A stretch of DNA of 11,838 nucleotides from DATFYM01 sp035315065. Lineage in GTDB: Bacteria > Acidobacteriota > Terriglobia > UBA7540. The notes below the pieces were generated by a model that saw nothing but the letters and a program-made list of their open reading frames with translations, made no database searches and was not told the DNA's origin. The DNA lies in contig DATFYM010000254.1 of the NCBI GenBank assembly GCA_035315065.1, positions 1 through 11,838 on the forward strand, in the 5' to 3' direction. Both the position numbers and the translations under genes were made by a program. This document shows, one piece after another, positions 6,587-11,838 of this stretch; within the stretch, counting starts at the first letter, position 1, and every line of letters starts with the position of its first letter.

Positions 6587-7126
6587 TCAGACTTGCGTCA
6601 GGCGGCTGACTCCTCGGTTCTTCTCACCCGGCAGGCGGGTGAACCCCAGGTCCACCCCACGCTTCATCTTGGTCACGTAGATGATCTGCCCGGTGTGAAA
6701 CGCGAAGTGCTCCGCCACGTGGAAGGCGGCCCTGAGGCCCGTGACTTCAAACCCCTGAATGGGGCGCGTGCCCGCCAAATCGTCCGGCGTCAGCCGCTCA
6801 AGGACGCGCGACGCCTCACGCACGGTCCGGCGCAAGAGGGTGATGAGGGCGCGCCGCGTGAGGGGTCCGCACTCGGCAAACTCCTTGTCGCGCTCCCGCC
6901 GGTCAGGTGCTCCCCCAAGCCCGGAAATGATCCACTGCCGCACGTTTCCGCCCAGGTGCAGCACCAGGTTGCCCACGCTGTTAGACGCCTCATTCGGCCT
7001 CCACCAAATGTCCTCTTCCGAGAGCGTTTTCAAGCAGCGTTCGATCCGTGGCAGATGGTGTTCCTGGATAGAGTGCCTCACCTGCTCGAGGAACATGTTC
7101 GACAAATCGAAGGTCTCGGTTTTCAT
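6587..7126 (-). CDS. DinB/YfiT-fold putative metalloenzyme (DUF664/DUF1572-like)
   Basis: The 179-residue protein has the four-helix DinB fold signature. His57 lies in VGNLVLHLGGNVRQWI, the classic helix-2 motif. His140 and His144 lie in HVAEHFAFHTGQIIYV, the typical HxxxHxGQI end. Together these would bind one divalent metal. The family is named for the DNA-damage-inducible dinB of Bacillus subtilis and is unrelated to polymerase IV. Members include bacillithiol/mycothiol-dependent transferases, but most have no known substrate. I chose ATG 7126-7124 because GGGAG lies about 9 bases upstream; an in-frame ATG at 7153 would add residues encoded by the repeat element. It lies downstream of the AlkA-like gene in the same direction, 153 bases away, so a shared role in alkylation or thiol stress is possible but not shown. 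Confidence 0.85.
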   Translation of the reverse strand: MKTETFDLSNMFLEQVRHSIQEHHLPRIERCLKTLSEEDIWWRPNEASNSVGNLVLHLGGNVRQWIISGLGGAPDRRERDKEFAECGPLTRRALITLLRRTVREASRVLERLTPDDLAGTRPIQGFEVTGLRAAFHVAEHFAFHTGQIIYVTKMKRGVDLGFTRLPGEKNRGVSRLTQV

Positions 7127-7152
7127 CTTGGATGCTCCCGTCAGCAAAAACA

Positions 7153-7350
7153 AAGAGCAAAATCAAAAGGCAAAGAGCCTGCCTTGAGCGAAGGGAACGG
7201 GCAAAGGGAAAAAGGCAAAAGTGAAAAAACCGATTGGCAGCGCGGCGTGCAGAATCCGACGTCGGCGCCAGGGCCTTCTTCATTTTTGCCTCTTGCCTTT
7301 TGTCCCTTCCCTCAGCTCAGGGCGGGCTCTTTGCCTTCTGATTTGCTGTT
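7153..7350. repeat. Long imperfect inverted repeat between the AlkA-like and DinB-fold genes
   Basis: The left arm (about 7153-7221) contains AAAAGGCAAAGAGCCTGCC, GAGCGAAGGG and AAAAGGCAAAAG. The right arm (about 7282-7350) read on the other strand gives AGAAGGCAAAGAGCCCGCC, TGAGGGAAGGG and AAGAGGCAAAAATG. The arms match over about 65 bases with small gaps and enclose about 60 bases. The right arm overlaps the last codons of the AlkA-like gene. Part of the motif recurs at 1857-1884 and near 10985-11001. Confidence 0.75.
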
Positions 7351-8344
7351 GTCCCCGGCCCTCGGTCCGGATGGCCTCCACCAGCCGATCCTTCCAGACA
7401 GCGTCCTCCCAGTAGGTCAGCCAGAGGTAAAACGTGGCGTAACTCCGCCAACCGGCCCAACTCTGAGCCAGGCGTTCGATGCGCCGCGGGCTCGGCTGGC
7501 TACGAAACCCATAAAAGCGCTGGATCGACTTCTGAAGTCCCACGTCGGCCACCGGCAGGCAATCCAGGTGCCCCAGGGCCCGCAAGCCGACGTAGTGTGC
7601 CGTCCACAAGCCCACCCCCTTGAATTCGAGCAGCTTGGCTTGGGCGACAGCAGGATCCAGCTCGCGCAGTCCTTCCAGATCCACCGTACCGTCGAGGGCG
7701 GCACGCGAAATGCCGATGATGTAGCGCGCCTTGGGGCCGGAGATCTGAAGACGGCGAAGTTCCTGCGGCGTGGTGATGGCCAGCGCGGCGGGCTCCGGAA
7801 AAGCGTTGTAGCGCCGCCCTTGGTGCTCCACGCCCGTGCCGTACGTTTCAATCAGCGCCTTCTTTACCTGATGGGCGAAGGTCAGGTTCACCTGTTGCTC
7901 GAGAATGGCGCCGATGAGGGACTCATAGACCGTGGGCGCCTGAGGGATCCGCATGCCGTCGAAATGGGCCGCCAGCTTCGACAGGACGGGGTCGGCTTGG
8001 GCAAGGCGATAGAAGGGAGCGAGGTCCAGATGCGTCGCGAACTGGCGCTCGACCAGCGCCCGGACCTCACGTTCGACTTCGCCGGCCTGGGCAGGAGCTT
8101 CAGGCAGTCCGGCAAGGCAGCGCACCGCGAGCCCGGGGACCCGACCGCGGCCTGCTTCCGATACTCCAAAGAGCACCGGCTGTCCGTTGATCGCCGCCAC
8201 GCGCCGGTATTCGCCTTCTTCGTAATAGTCGAGCAGTGGAGCGAAGGAGCGTCCGCGCAAGAGCTCCGGCGGGCTCAGAATGAACCGCAGCGTGCGCGCA
8301 AAGTTGAACGGCGGACGAGGCCGGATGACGAAACCGGATTTCAT
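7280..8344 (-). CDS. alkA: AlkA-like DNA-3-methyladenine glycosylase (HhH-GPD)
   Basis: The 354-residue product has the AlkA layout: an N-terminal beta-rich domain (about 1-100), then the helix-hairpin-helix glycosylase core. ESLIGAILEQQVNLTFAHQV (141-160) is the core's opening helix. LLEFKGVGLWTAHYVGLRAL (238-257) is the HhH element plus GPD loop. The catalytic aspartate is Asp267 in LPVADVGLQ. The enzyme excises alkylated purines to start base excision repair. E. coli AlkA has 282 residues; the excess here is partly an unusual C-terminal tail (about 332-354, QQQIRRQRARPELREGTKGK and beyond) encoded by the arm of an inverted repeat. The start ATG 8344 follows GGGAG by 8 bases, and a TATAAT is placed for a short leader. 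The DinB-fold gene follows on the same strand. Confidence 0.88.
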   Translation of the reverse strand: MKSGFVIRPRPPFNFARTLRFILSPPELLRGRSFAPLLDYYEEGEYRRVAAINGQPVLFGVSEAGRGRVPGLAVRCLAGLPEAPAQAGEVEREVRALVERQFATHLDLAPFYRLAQADPVLSKLAAHFDGMRIPQAPTVYESLIGAILEQQVNLTFAHQVKKALIETYGTGVEHQGRRYNAFPEPAALAITTPQELRRLQISGPKARYIIGISRAALDGTVDLEGLRELDPAVAQAKLLEFKGVGLWTAHYVGLRALGHLDCLPVADVGLQKSIQRFYGFRSQPSPRRIERLAQSWAGWRSYATFYLWLTYWEDAVWKDRLVEAIRTEGRGQQQIRRQRARPELREGTKGKRQK

Positions 8345-8361
8345 GGCAGGCTCCCTTTGTC

Positions 8362-8367
8362 ATTATA
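8362..8367 (-). promoter_or_regulatory. Putative -10 box (TATAAT) of the AlkA-like gene
   Basis: A perfect TATAAT on the minus strand ends 17 bases before the start codon, giving a predicted leader of roughly 10-12 bases that holds GGGAG. No convincing -35 hexamer lies 16-18 bases upstream; that position falls inside the repeat element at 8380-8460. It may therefore be an activator-dependent promoter or chance. Confidence 0.4.
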
Positions 8368-8379
8368 GGGCACGACTCT

Positions 8380-8460
8380 GTTCTCAGCTTTCAGTTCTCA
8401 GTTTTCAGTTTTCAGTCCTTAGCGTCAAACCACGATCGTCGGTTTGCGGAAGACTGAGAA
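8380..8460. repeat. Heptad element (CAGTTTT/CAGTTCT) with inner hairpin
   Basis: TTCTCAG, CTTTCAG, TTCTCAG, TTTTCAG and TTTTCAG run in tandem at 8381-8415, the same unit family as 6414-6580. The opposite arm is short (GACTGAGAAC, 8452-8460 region). Between them CAAACC (8426-8431) pairs with GGTTTG (8441-8446) around a CGATCG palindrome. It lies between the divergent AlkA-like and TraR/DksA-like genes. Confidence 0.6.
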
Positions 8461-8482
8461 CCCAACTCGGTTCGCGCCGCGC

Positions 8483-8511
8483 TTGACACTCCGCAGGACA
8501 GGTTCTAAAAT
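8483..8511 (+). promoter_or_regulatory. Sigma70-type promoter of the TraR/DksA-comF pair
   Basis: A -35 TTGACA (8483-8488) and a -10 TAAAAT (8506-8511) are separated by exactly 17 bases. Eleven of twelve positions match the consensus. Transcription would start near 8518, about 15 bases before the ATG at 8533, leaving a very short leader that still holds GGGGAAGG. Confidence 0.75.
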
Positions 8512-8532
8512 TAGAAGTTTGCGGGGAAGGAT

Positions 8533-8907
8533 ATGACTTCAACAGGGAACCTCATGGACAAAAAGAAAGTGGAGACTTACAGGAAGCGGCTTCTGACCAA
8601 GAAGGACGAACTGGAGCGGCAGGTGGTGCAATCGGAGCAGGAAGGCCGCGAGTCCGATCAAGAGGGAACCCAGGATCCGGCAGACAAGGCCTTCAACGCA
8701 TACACCAAGGAGTTTCTGTTCCTCCAGAGCGGCGACAATCGGCGCATCCTCCAGCTCGTCAACGACGCGCTCGATCGTATCCGAGACGGGACGTACGGCC
8801 TCTGCGTGGCTTGCGAGCAGGAAGTCCAGGCGAAGCGCCTCGAAGCGGTGCCGTGGGCGCGCCACTGTATTGAGTGTCAGGAGAAGCAGGAGCAGGGCCT
8901 GCTCTGA
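8533..8907 (+). CDS. TraR/DksA family zinc-finger protein
   Basis: The 124-residue product has an N-terminal coiled coil (KVETYRKRLLTKKDELERQV, 12-31). It is followed by DPADKA (48-53), a second helix, and then RIRDGTYGLCVAC...CIEC. The four zinc-binding cysteines are Cys91, Cys94, Cys112 and Cys115 (C-X2-C-X17-C-X2-C), spaced as in DksA. DksA-type proteins enter the RNA polymerase secondary channel and tune initiation, often with ppGpp. Two starts are plausible: ATG 8533 (GGGG 6 bases upstream) and ATG 8554 (MDKKK, AGGGA 5 bases upstream). The predicted transcription start suits 8533, while homologues commonly begin close to the second Met. comF follows after 23 bases and probably shares the transcript. 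Confidence 0.88.
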   Translation: MTSTGNLMDKKKVETYRKRLLTKKDELERQVVQSEQEGRESDQEGTQDPADKAFNAYTKEFLFLQSGDNRRILQLVNDALDRIRDGTYGLCVACEQEVQAKRLEAVPWARHCIECQEKQEQGLL

Positions 8908-8930
8908 GCGGCAGGCCGCGCCCGCGCTGA

Positions 8931-9824
8931 TTGACGCTTGTCGATCGCCGATGGAAAGAGGTGGGTCTGGGTCCGCGTCTTCAAACCGTTCATCAGCCAT
9001 GCGCAGTCGCCAGCACCCCGTCATTCCTCACCGAAATCATCGATAGCTTGTTCGCGCTCCTCTTTCCCACTCCTTGCTCCTTATGCGGCGGTGAATTGAC
9101 CGGCGCGAGCATGGTCGGCATCTGTCGAACCTGCTGGGCCGGGCTCAGCCCGTGGACGGGAGCCACTTGCGAGCAATGTGGCGAACCCCTGGCGTCCGAC
9201 GTCGCGTCCCCAACCACGCCCGAAGCCGGCGAACTTCTATGCGGCGCCTGCCGTCGCGGCGATCACAAGTTCGATCGGGCCGCCAGCTACGGACTCTATC
9301 GCGGCGACCTGCGCGCCGTGATTCTCCAGCTCAAGTTCGGCCACCGCGAACGTTTGGGCGAACGCCTGGGGGCGCTCCTCGTGCCGGTGTGGCTGCGGGT
9401 GGTGCCGCCGGAGATGGTGGCGAGTGAACCGCCCCTGATCATGCCCATTCCGCTCCATCCTTCCCGTCAACGCGAGCGCGGATTTGACCAAGCCCAGTTG
9501 GTGGCTAGTGGACTAGTCCGCGCATTGCGCCGCGACCCGGAAACGCGGGCCCTGCGCGTCGCAACCCACTGCCTTCGCCGCACGCGCGCCACCGCGCCGC
9601 AAAGCGGACTCAGCCTGGTGGCGCGGCGCGAGAATGTTCGCGGCGTGTTCGCCGTAACGGAGCCAAAACGGGTCCGCGATCGCGTGGTGGTGCTGGTGGA
9701 CGACGTGATGACCACCGGCGCTACCCTTTCCGCCTGCGCCGCCTCGCTCAAAGGGGCTGGTGCGCGGCGCGTGCTGGCACTGACCCTGGCGCGCGCGACT
9801 CCCGAATTCCCCGACCTCCTGTAG
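8931..9824 (+). CDS. comF: ComF family protein (amidophosphoribosyltransferase-like)
   Basis: This is a ComF homologue of up to 297 residues. Two zinc-ribbon pairs come first: Cys49/Cys52 with Cys65/Cys68 (CSLCGG...CRTC), and Cys80/Cys83 with Cys104/Cys107 (CEQCGEPL...CGAC). A phosphoribosyltransferase domain follows, with YRGDLRAVILQLKFGHR (123-139), PIPLHPSRQRERGFDQAQL (172-190) and the PRPP-binding loop VLVDDVMTTGATLSAC (254-269). In competent bacteria ComF works with ComFA in importing single-stranded DNA; no other com gene is in view, so that role is inferred. The start is uncertain: TTG 8931 is the longest frame with only a weak GCAGG upstream, and GTG 8961 is an alternative. Homologues usually begin 10-20 residues before the first CxxC, so the true start may be nearer the cysteines. 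It is probably co-transcribed with the TraR/DksA-like gene. Confidence 0.9.
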   Translation: MTLVDRRWKEVGLGPRLQTVHQPCAVASTPSFLTEIIDSLFALLFPTPCSLCGGELTGASMVGICRTCWAGLSPWTGATCEQCGEPLASDVASPTTPEAGELLCGACRRGDHKFDRAASYGLYRGDLRAVILQLKFGHRERLGERLGALLVPVWLRVVPPEMVASEPPLIMPIPLHPSRQRERGFDQAQLVASGLVRALRRDPETRALRVATHCLRRTRATAPQSGLSLVARRENVRGVFAVTEPKRVRDRVVVLVDDVMTTGATLSACAASLKGAGARRVLALTLARATPEFPDLL

Positions 9825-9825
9825 A

Positions 9826-9977
9826 GGGAATAGGGAATAGGGAAAAAACCCACCTTTCCTTACTTCCCGCTCCCTATTCCCAACTCCATTCCCGCTCCCT
9901 ATTCCCTATTCCCTGTTCCCTGTTACCTGTTCCCTGCCCTACCCCCTACTCCCTATTCCCTACTCCCTATTCCCTGC
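9826..9977. repeat. Heptad inverted repeat (TCCCTAT)n downstream of comF
   Basis: GGGAATAGGGAATAGGGAA (9826-9844) is followed by a long run of TCCCTAT, TCCCTGT and related heptads (about 9866-9977) on the same strand. The first segment can pair with several registers of the second. An AAAAAA tract interrupts them. It begins two bases after the comF stop, so it could end that transcript. Slippage-prone arms make length variation between strains likely. Confidence 0.75.
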
Positions 9978-9986
9978 TCTGGGATG

Positions 9987-10016
9987 TTGACGAATCGAGG
10001 TCCGACCGGCCATAAT
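9987..10016 (+). promoter_or_regulatory. Sigma70-type promoter of the HNH endonuclease gene
   Basis: A -35 TTGACG (9987-9992) and a -10 CATAAT (10011-10016) are 18 bases apart; each matches the consensus at five of six positions. The start site would be near 10023, giving a leader of about 58 bases before ATG 10081. Confidence 0.6.
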
Positions 10017-10080
10017 AGGGTGTCAAGTGCTTTGCGGCCCGGTTTCAATCCGGGACGCGGGCGAGGCGACGGAAACCAAT

Positions 10081-10614
10081 ATGACGGAGGCTAACCAACG
10101 ACTGTTGCAGGTGCCGGTGCTGGTGCTCAACGCATCGTACGAGCCCATCAACATCACCCCAGTACGCCGCGCCGTCGTCCTGGTTTTGAAGGGCGCTGCC
10201 ACCGCGGAAGAGGAAGACGGCGATTTCATCCACTCGACGCGCGTTTCCTTCCGTATCCCTTCCGTCATCCGGCTGCGCGAGTTCCGGCGCATTCCCCACC
10301 AGGTCCGCGCCCTCTCGCGCAAGAACATCCTGATGCGCGATCGCTACACGTGCCAGTTCTGTGGTACGACGCTGCCCGCCGGGGAGTTGACGCTCGACCA
10401 CGTGATTCCGCGCTCGCGCGGCGGCCACACCGACTGGGACAACCTCGTCGCCTGCTGCCACGGTTGCAACAATCGCAAAGGCGATCGCCTGCCGGAGGAG
10501 GCGGGGCTGAAGCTGCTTCGCCCGCCGCGGCCTTTCACGCTGCACACCAGTCGCATGCTGATGCGACTGATGGGGCGTTCCGACGAGCGCTGGCGCAAGT
10601 ACCTGTTTTACTGA
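10081..10614 (+). CDS. HNH endonuclease family protein
   Basis: The 177-residue protein has an N-terminal domain (VPVLVLNASYEPINITPVRR, 11-30) typical of a widespread small HNH family, followed by the nuclease module. RYTCQFCG (Cys91, Cys94) and ACCHGCN (Cys126, Cys129) form a structural zinc site. LTLDHVIPRSRGG (104-115) carries the catalytic D106-H107. WDNLVACC supplies the middle Asn (N121) and CNNRKG the closing N/K residues. All catalytic positions are therefore present, and it should bind a metal and nick or cut DNA. The physiological target of this family is unknown to me; it is usually a lone chromosomal gene rather than part of a restriction system, and no methylase is nearby. I chose ATG 10081 because a promoter with a suitable leader lies upstream; an in-frame GTG at 10027 falls only a few bases from the predicted transcription start. 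Confidence 0.87.
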   Translation: MTEANQRLLQVPVLVLNASYEPINITPVRRAVVLVLKGAATAEEEDGDFIHSTRVSFRIPSVIRLREFRRIPHQVRALSRKNILMRDRYTCQFCGTTLPAGELTLDHVIPRSRGGHTDWDNLVACCHGCNNRKGDRLPEEAGLKLLRPPRPFTLHTSRMLMRLMGRSDERWRKYLFY

Positions 10615-10622
10615 ACGATTGC

Positions 10623-10732
10623 GGATCGATGTTTCCTTTGGTCGCTCCATAACCCGGTCACCCCATCACGCAAGGGGGGATCGATGTCTCCCTTGGTCGC
10701 TCAATAACCCGATCACCCAATCACCCCGGGGG
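10623..10732. repeat. Two 55-bp tandem repeats
   Basis: Copy 1 starts at 10623 with GGATCGATGTTTCCTTTGG and copy 2 at 10678 with GGATCGATGTCTCCCTTGG. Both continue with TCGCTC, AATAACCCGRTCACCC-like sequence and end in a C- or G-rich tract. The period is 55 bases, with several point differences. They sit between the HNH gene stop and tRNA-Ser(GCU). I see no coding sense in them. Confidence 0.7.
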
Positions 10733-10758
10733 TGTGTTACACTGTTGGAAGTTCGGAC

Positions 10759-10790
10759 GCTTGGGGAAGCTTGCCGCTCGTTCCCCAAGC
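10759..10790 (+). other. 10-bp stem hairpin just upstream of tRNA-Ser(GCU)
   Basis: GCTTGGGGAA (10759-10768) is an exact reverse complement of TTCCCCAAGC (10781-10790), with a 12-base loop. It ends 10 bases before the tRNA's first base, where the primary transcript leader or promoter should lie. It could be a processing signal in the leader; no U-tract follows, so it is not a standard terminator. Confidence 0.55.
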
Positions 10791-10800
10791 CGCGCATCGC

Positions 10801-10893
<93 letters not shown>

Positions 10894-11183
10894 GCAGATC
10901 GCCAAGTCGTTTCTTAGTCCGCCTGCATCCTGCCTATTCGACATGCTCGCCAGCAGCGGCTCCGTGGCTTCCCAACTGCCTGCGGGCAGGGCAGGCTCTT
11001 TGTTCCTTGCCTTCTGCCTTTCTTGCGTTGTTGCCTACTGCCTTCCGCCGACTGCCTTCTGCTTTCCGCTGTCCGCCTCCTGGCGAACGACGAGGAAGAT
11101 AAGGAGGGGGTGGCCGCCTACCCCAGGGCTCGCGCCCTGGGCTAAGTTCTTTCCCGCTCCGCGGCTAGCCCCTACCCACGACC
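10894..11183. other. Non-coding spacer with decayed heptads and a REP-like hairpin
   Basis: No gene is supportable here. The stretch contains GGGCAGGCTCTT (about 10989-11000), an inverse copy of the dispersed motif seen at 1857. About 70 bases of 7-nt periodicity follow (CTACTGC, CTTCCGC, CGACTGC, CTTCTGC and so on, about 11009-11080), and then a perfect hairpin at 11122-11141. Apparent open frames over this region are composed of these repeats. Confidence 0.55.
11122..11141. repeat. REP-like palindrome CCCAGGGC-TCGC-GCCCTGGG
   Basis: An 8-bp perfect stem with a 4-base loop is followed by GCTAAGTTCTTTC and CCGCGGCTAGCC. From memory, very similar CCCAGGGCTYRCGCCCTGGGCTA elements are dispersed through Acidobacteriota and Planctomycetota genomes; I cannot confirm this here. 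Confidence 0.5.
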
Positions 11184-11377
11184 TTACGCTGCCTTAATCC
11201 TCACTTTGCCTTCTTTATATTCCTGACACAGGACTTGACGCGTTCTTAATAGAATTCGGTCGCAAAAAACCCCCGACTTTCTGCGATTATCTGCACGTTT
11301 CTGCTGGAAAGTGGCGGCATTTGGTGCGATTCTGCATAGAAAAAGGGGCCCCCCAACGGGCTCGTTTTCAAATAAGC

Positions 11378-11838
11378 GCTTAAGGCTCGGCGGAGACACC
11401 GTTAGCAAGTCCTTTAGATTGAGCAGCGCTTCGCCCCTTCTCCTCAGCGATTTGGCCAACAACCCTTGCGGAATCAATAGATCGGCCTCACCACGTCTCA
11501 GTAGCACGACAAAACCCCTAAAGGTCGCCCGACAGTTCGGCGGAAACACGGCTAGCAAGCCCTTTAGATTGAGCAGAGCTTCGCCCGTTCTCCTCCGAAA
11601 CCTCGCCGCCAACCCTTCTCGAATCAATAGATAGGCCGCGCCACGTTTCAATGGCCCGGCAAGACCGAAAGGGTCTCGCACCGCTCGGCGGAGATACAGC
11701 TAGTAAGTCCTTTAGATTGAGCACGCCTTCGCCCTTTCTTCTCGGTAGATTTGCCAGCAACCATCGTTGAATCAACAGATTGTCCTCGCCGCGTTTCTGT
11801 CGCCCGACAAAACCGAAAAGGCGGTCCGACACTCGCCG
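11378..11838. repeat. Tandem array of about 149-bp imperfect repeats (three units plus a partial, runs off the window)
   Basis: An anchor GGCGGA plus GCTAGCAAGTCCTTTAGATT recurs with its CGGCGG at 11388, 11538 and 11686, and begins again at about 11833. The spacings are 150, 148 and about 147. In each unit the first 55-60 bases (around TTTAGATTGAGCA) are well conserved, with only about six differences between units 1 and 2. The second half is more variable but keeps GAATCAAYAGAT and CGACAAAACC-like blocks. Open frames exist on both strands. The minus frame reads a repeated RGEALLNLKDLLTVSPPS, but the 148-base spacing shifts the frame between units, and differences are not concentrated at third positions. 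I therefore call it a non-coding or decayed repeat. Confidence 0.7.

Noticed and set aside
6587..7126. DNA polymerase IV because of the name DinB
   Set aside because: The protein is a 179-residue metal-binding four-helix bundle (YfiT/DinB fold), unrelated to the Y-family polymerase.
6593..8368. A 591-codon open frame on the plus strand
   Set aside because: It lies antisense to the DinB-fold and AlkA-like genes, has no recognisable domain, and translates repeat DNA in its middle. GC-rich coding sequence commonly leaves such open antisense frames.
11228..11260. Promoter at the TTGACG near 11234
   Set aside because: No -10 box lies at 16-18 bases and no gene follows on that strand.
11184..11832. 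Two overlapping minus-strand open frames of 165 and 104 codons with repeated LLNLKDLL segments
   Set aside because: They are the 149-bp repeats read in frame. The 148-base spacing breaks the frame between units, the plus strand is open as well, no ribosome site is seen, and differences between units are not biased to third positions.
11378..11838. CRISPR array
   Set aside because: Units of about 149 bp with no short conserved repeat alternating with unique spacers do not fit CRISPR, and no cas gene is present.

Overview
The window looks like chromosomal DNA of a GC-rich soil- or sediment-type bacterium, most plausibly an Acidobacteriota. This rests on gene content (DUF4382-type lipoprotein, di-haem peroxidase, ComF, HNH protein) and on intergenic spacers full of decayed 7-nt-period repeats. 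The phylum is an inference; there is no rRNA or phylogenetic marker to settle it.

Left part (1-2770) is an accessory patchwork. It opens with the C-terminus of an ISAzo13-type transposase. Two broken 3'-terminal pieces of a di-haem cytochrome c peroxidase gene follow, both on the minus strand. Between them sits a complete DUF3800 gene, and after the second piece comes a VapBC-like toxin-antitoxin pair. The intact peroxidase gene (2771-3868) is next, so three peroxidase 3' ends lie within about 2.6 kb with cargo genes between them.

Middle part (4028-8344): a tRNA-Ser(UGA) on the minus strand, a large secreted lipoprotein on the plus strand, then a DinB/YfiT-fold metalloprotein and an AlkA-like 3-methyladenine DNA glycosylase on the minus strand. 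AlkA is upstream of the DinB-fold gene, a plausible DNA-alkylation/stress pair separated by a repeat element.

Right part (8483-10893): a TraR/DksA-type zinc-finger protein behind a near-consensus sigma70 promoter and followed closely by a ComF-family phosphoribosyltransferase (probable operon). An HNH endonuclease has its own sigma70-like promoter, then two 55-bp tandem units, a hairpin and tRNA-Ser(GCU). The last 460 bases are a tandem array of about 149-bp imperfect repeats that runs off the window and fits no feature class I recognise.

The most unusual global feature is that nearly every spacer from 2650 to 10000 holds an inverted repeat whose arms are built from a different 7- or 8-nt tandem unit. 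These elements intrude into gene ends: they supply the C-terminal tail of the AlkA-like protein and create false N-terminal extensions on two other genes.
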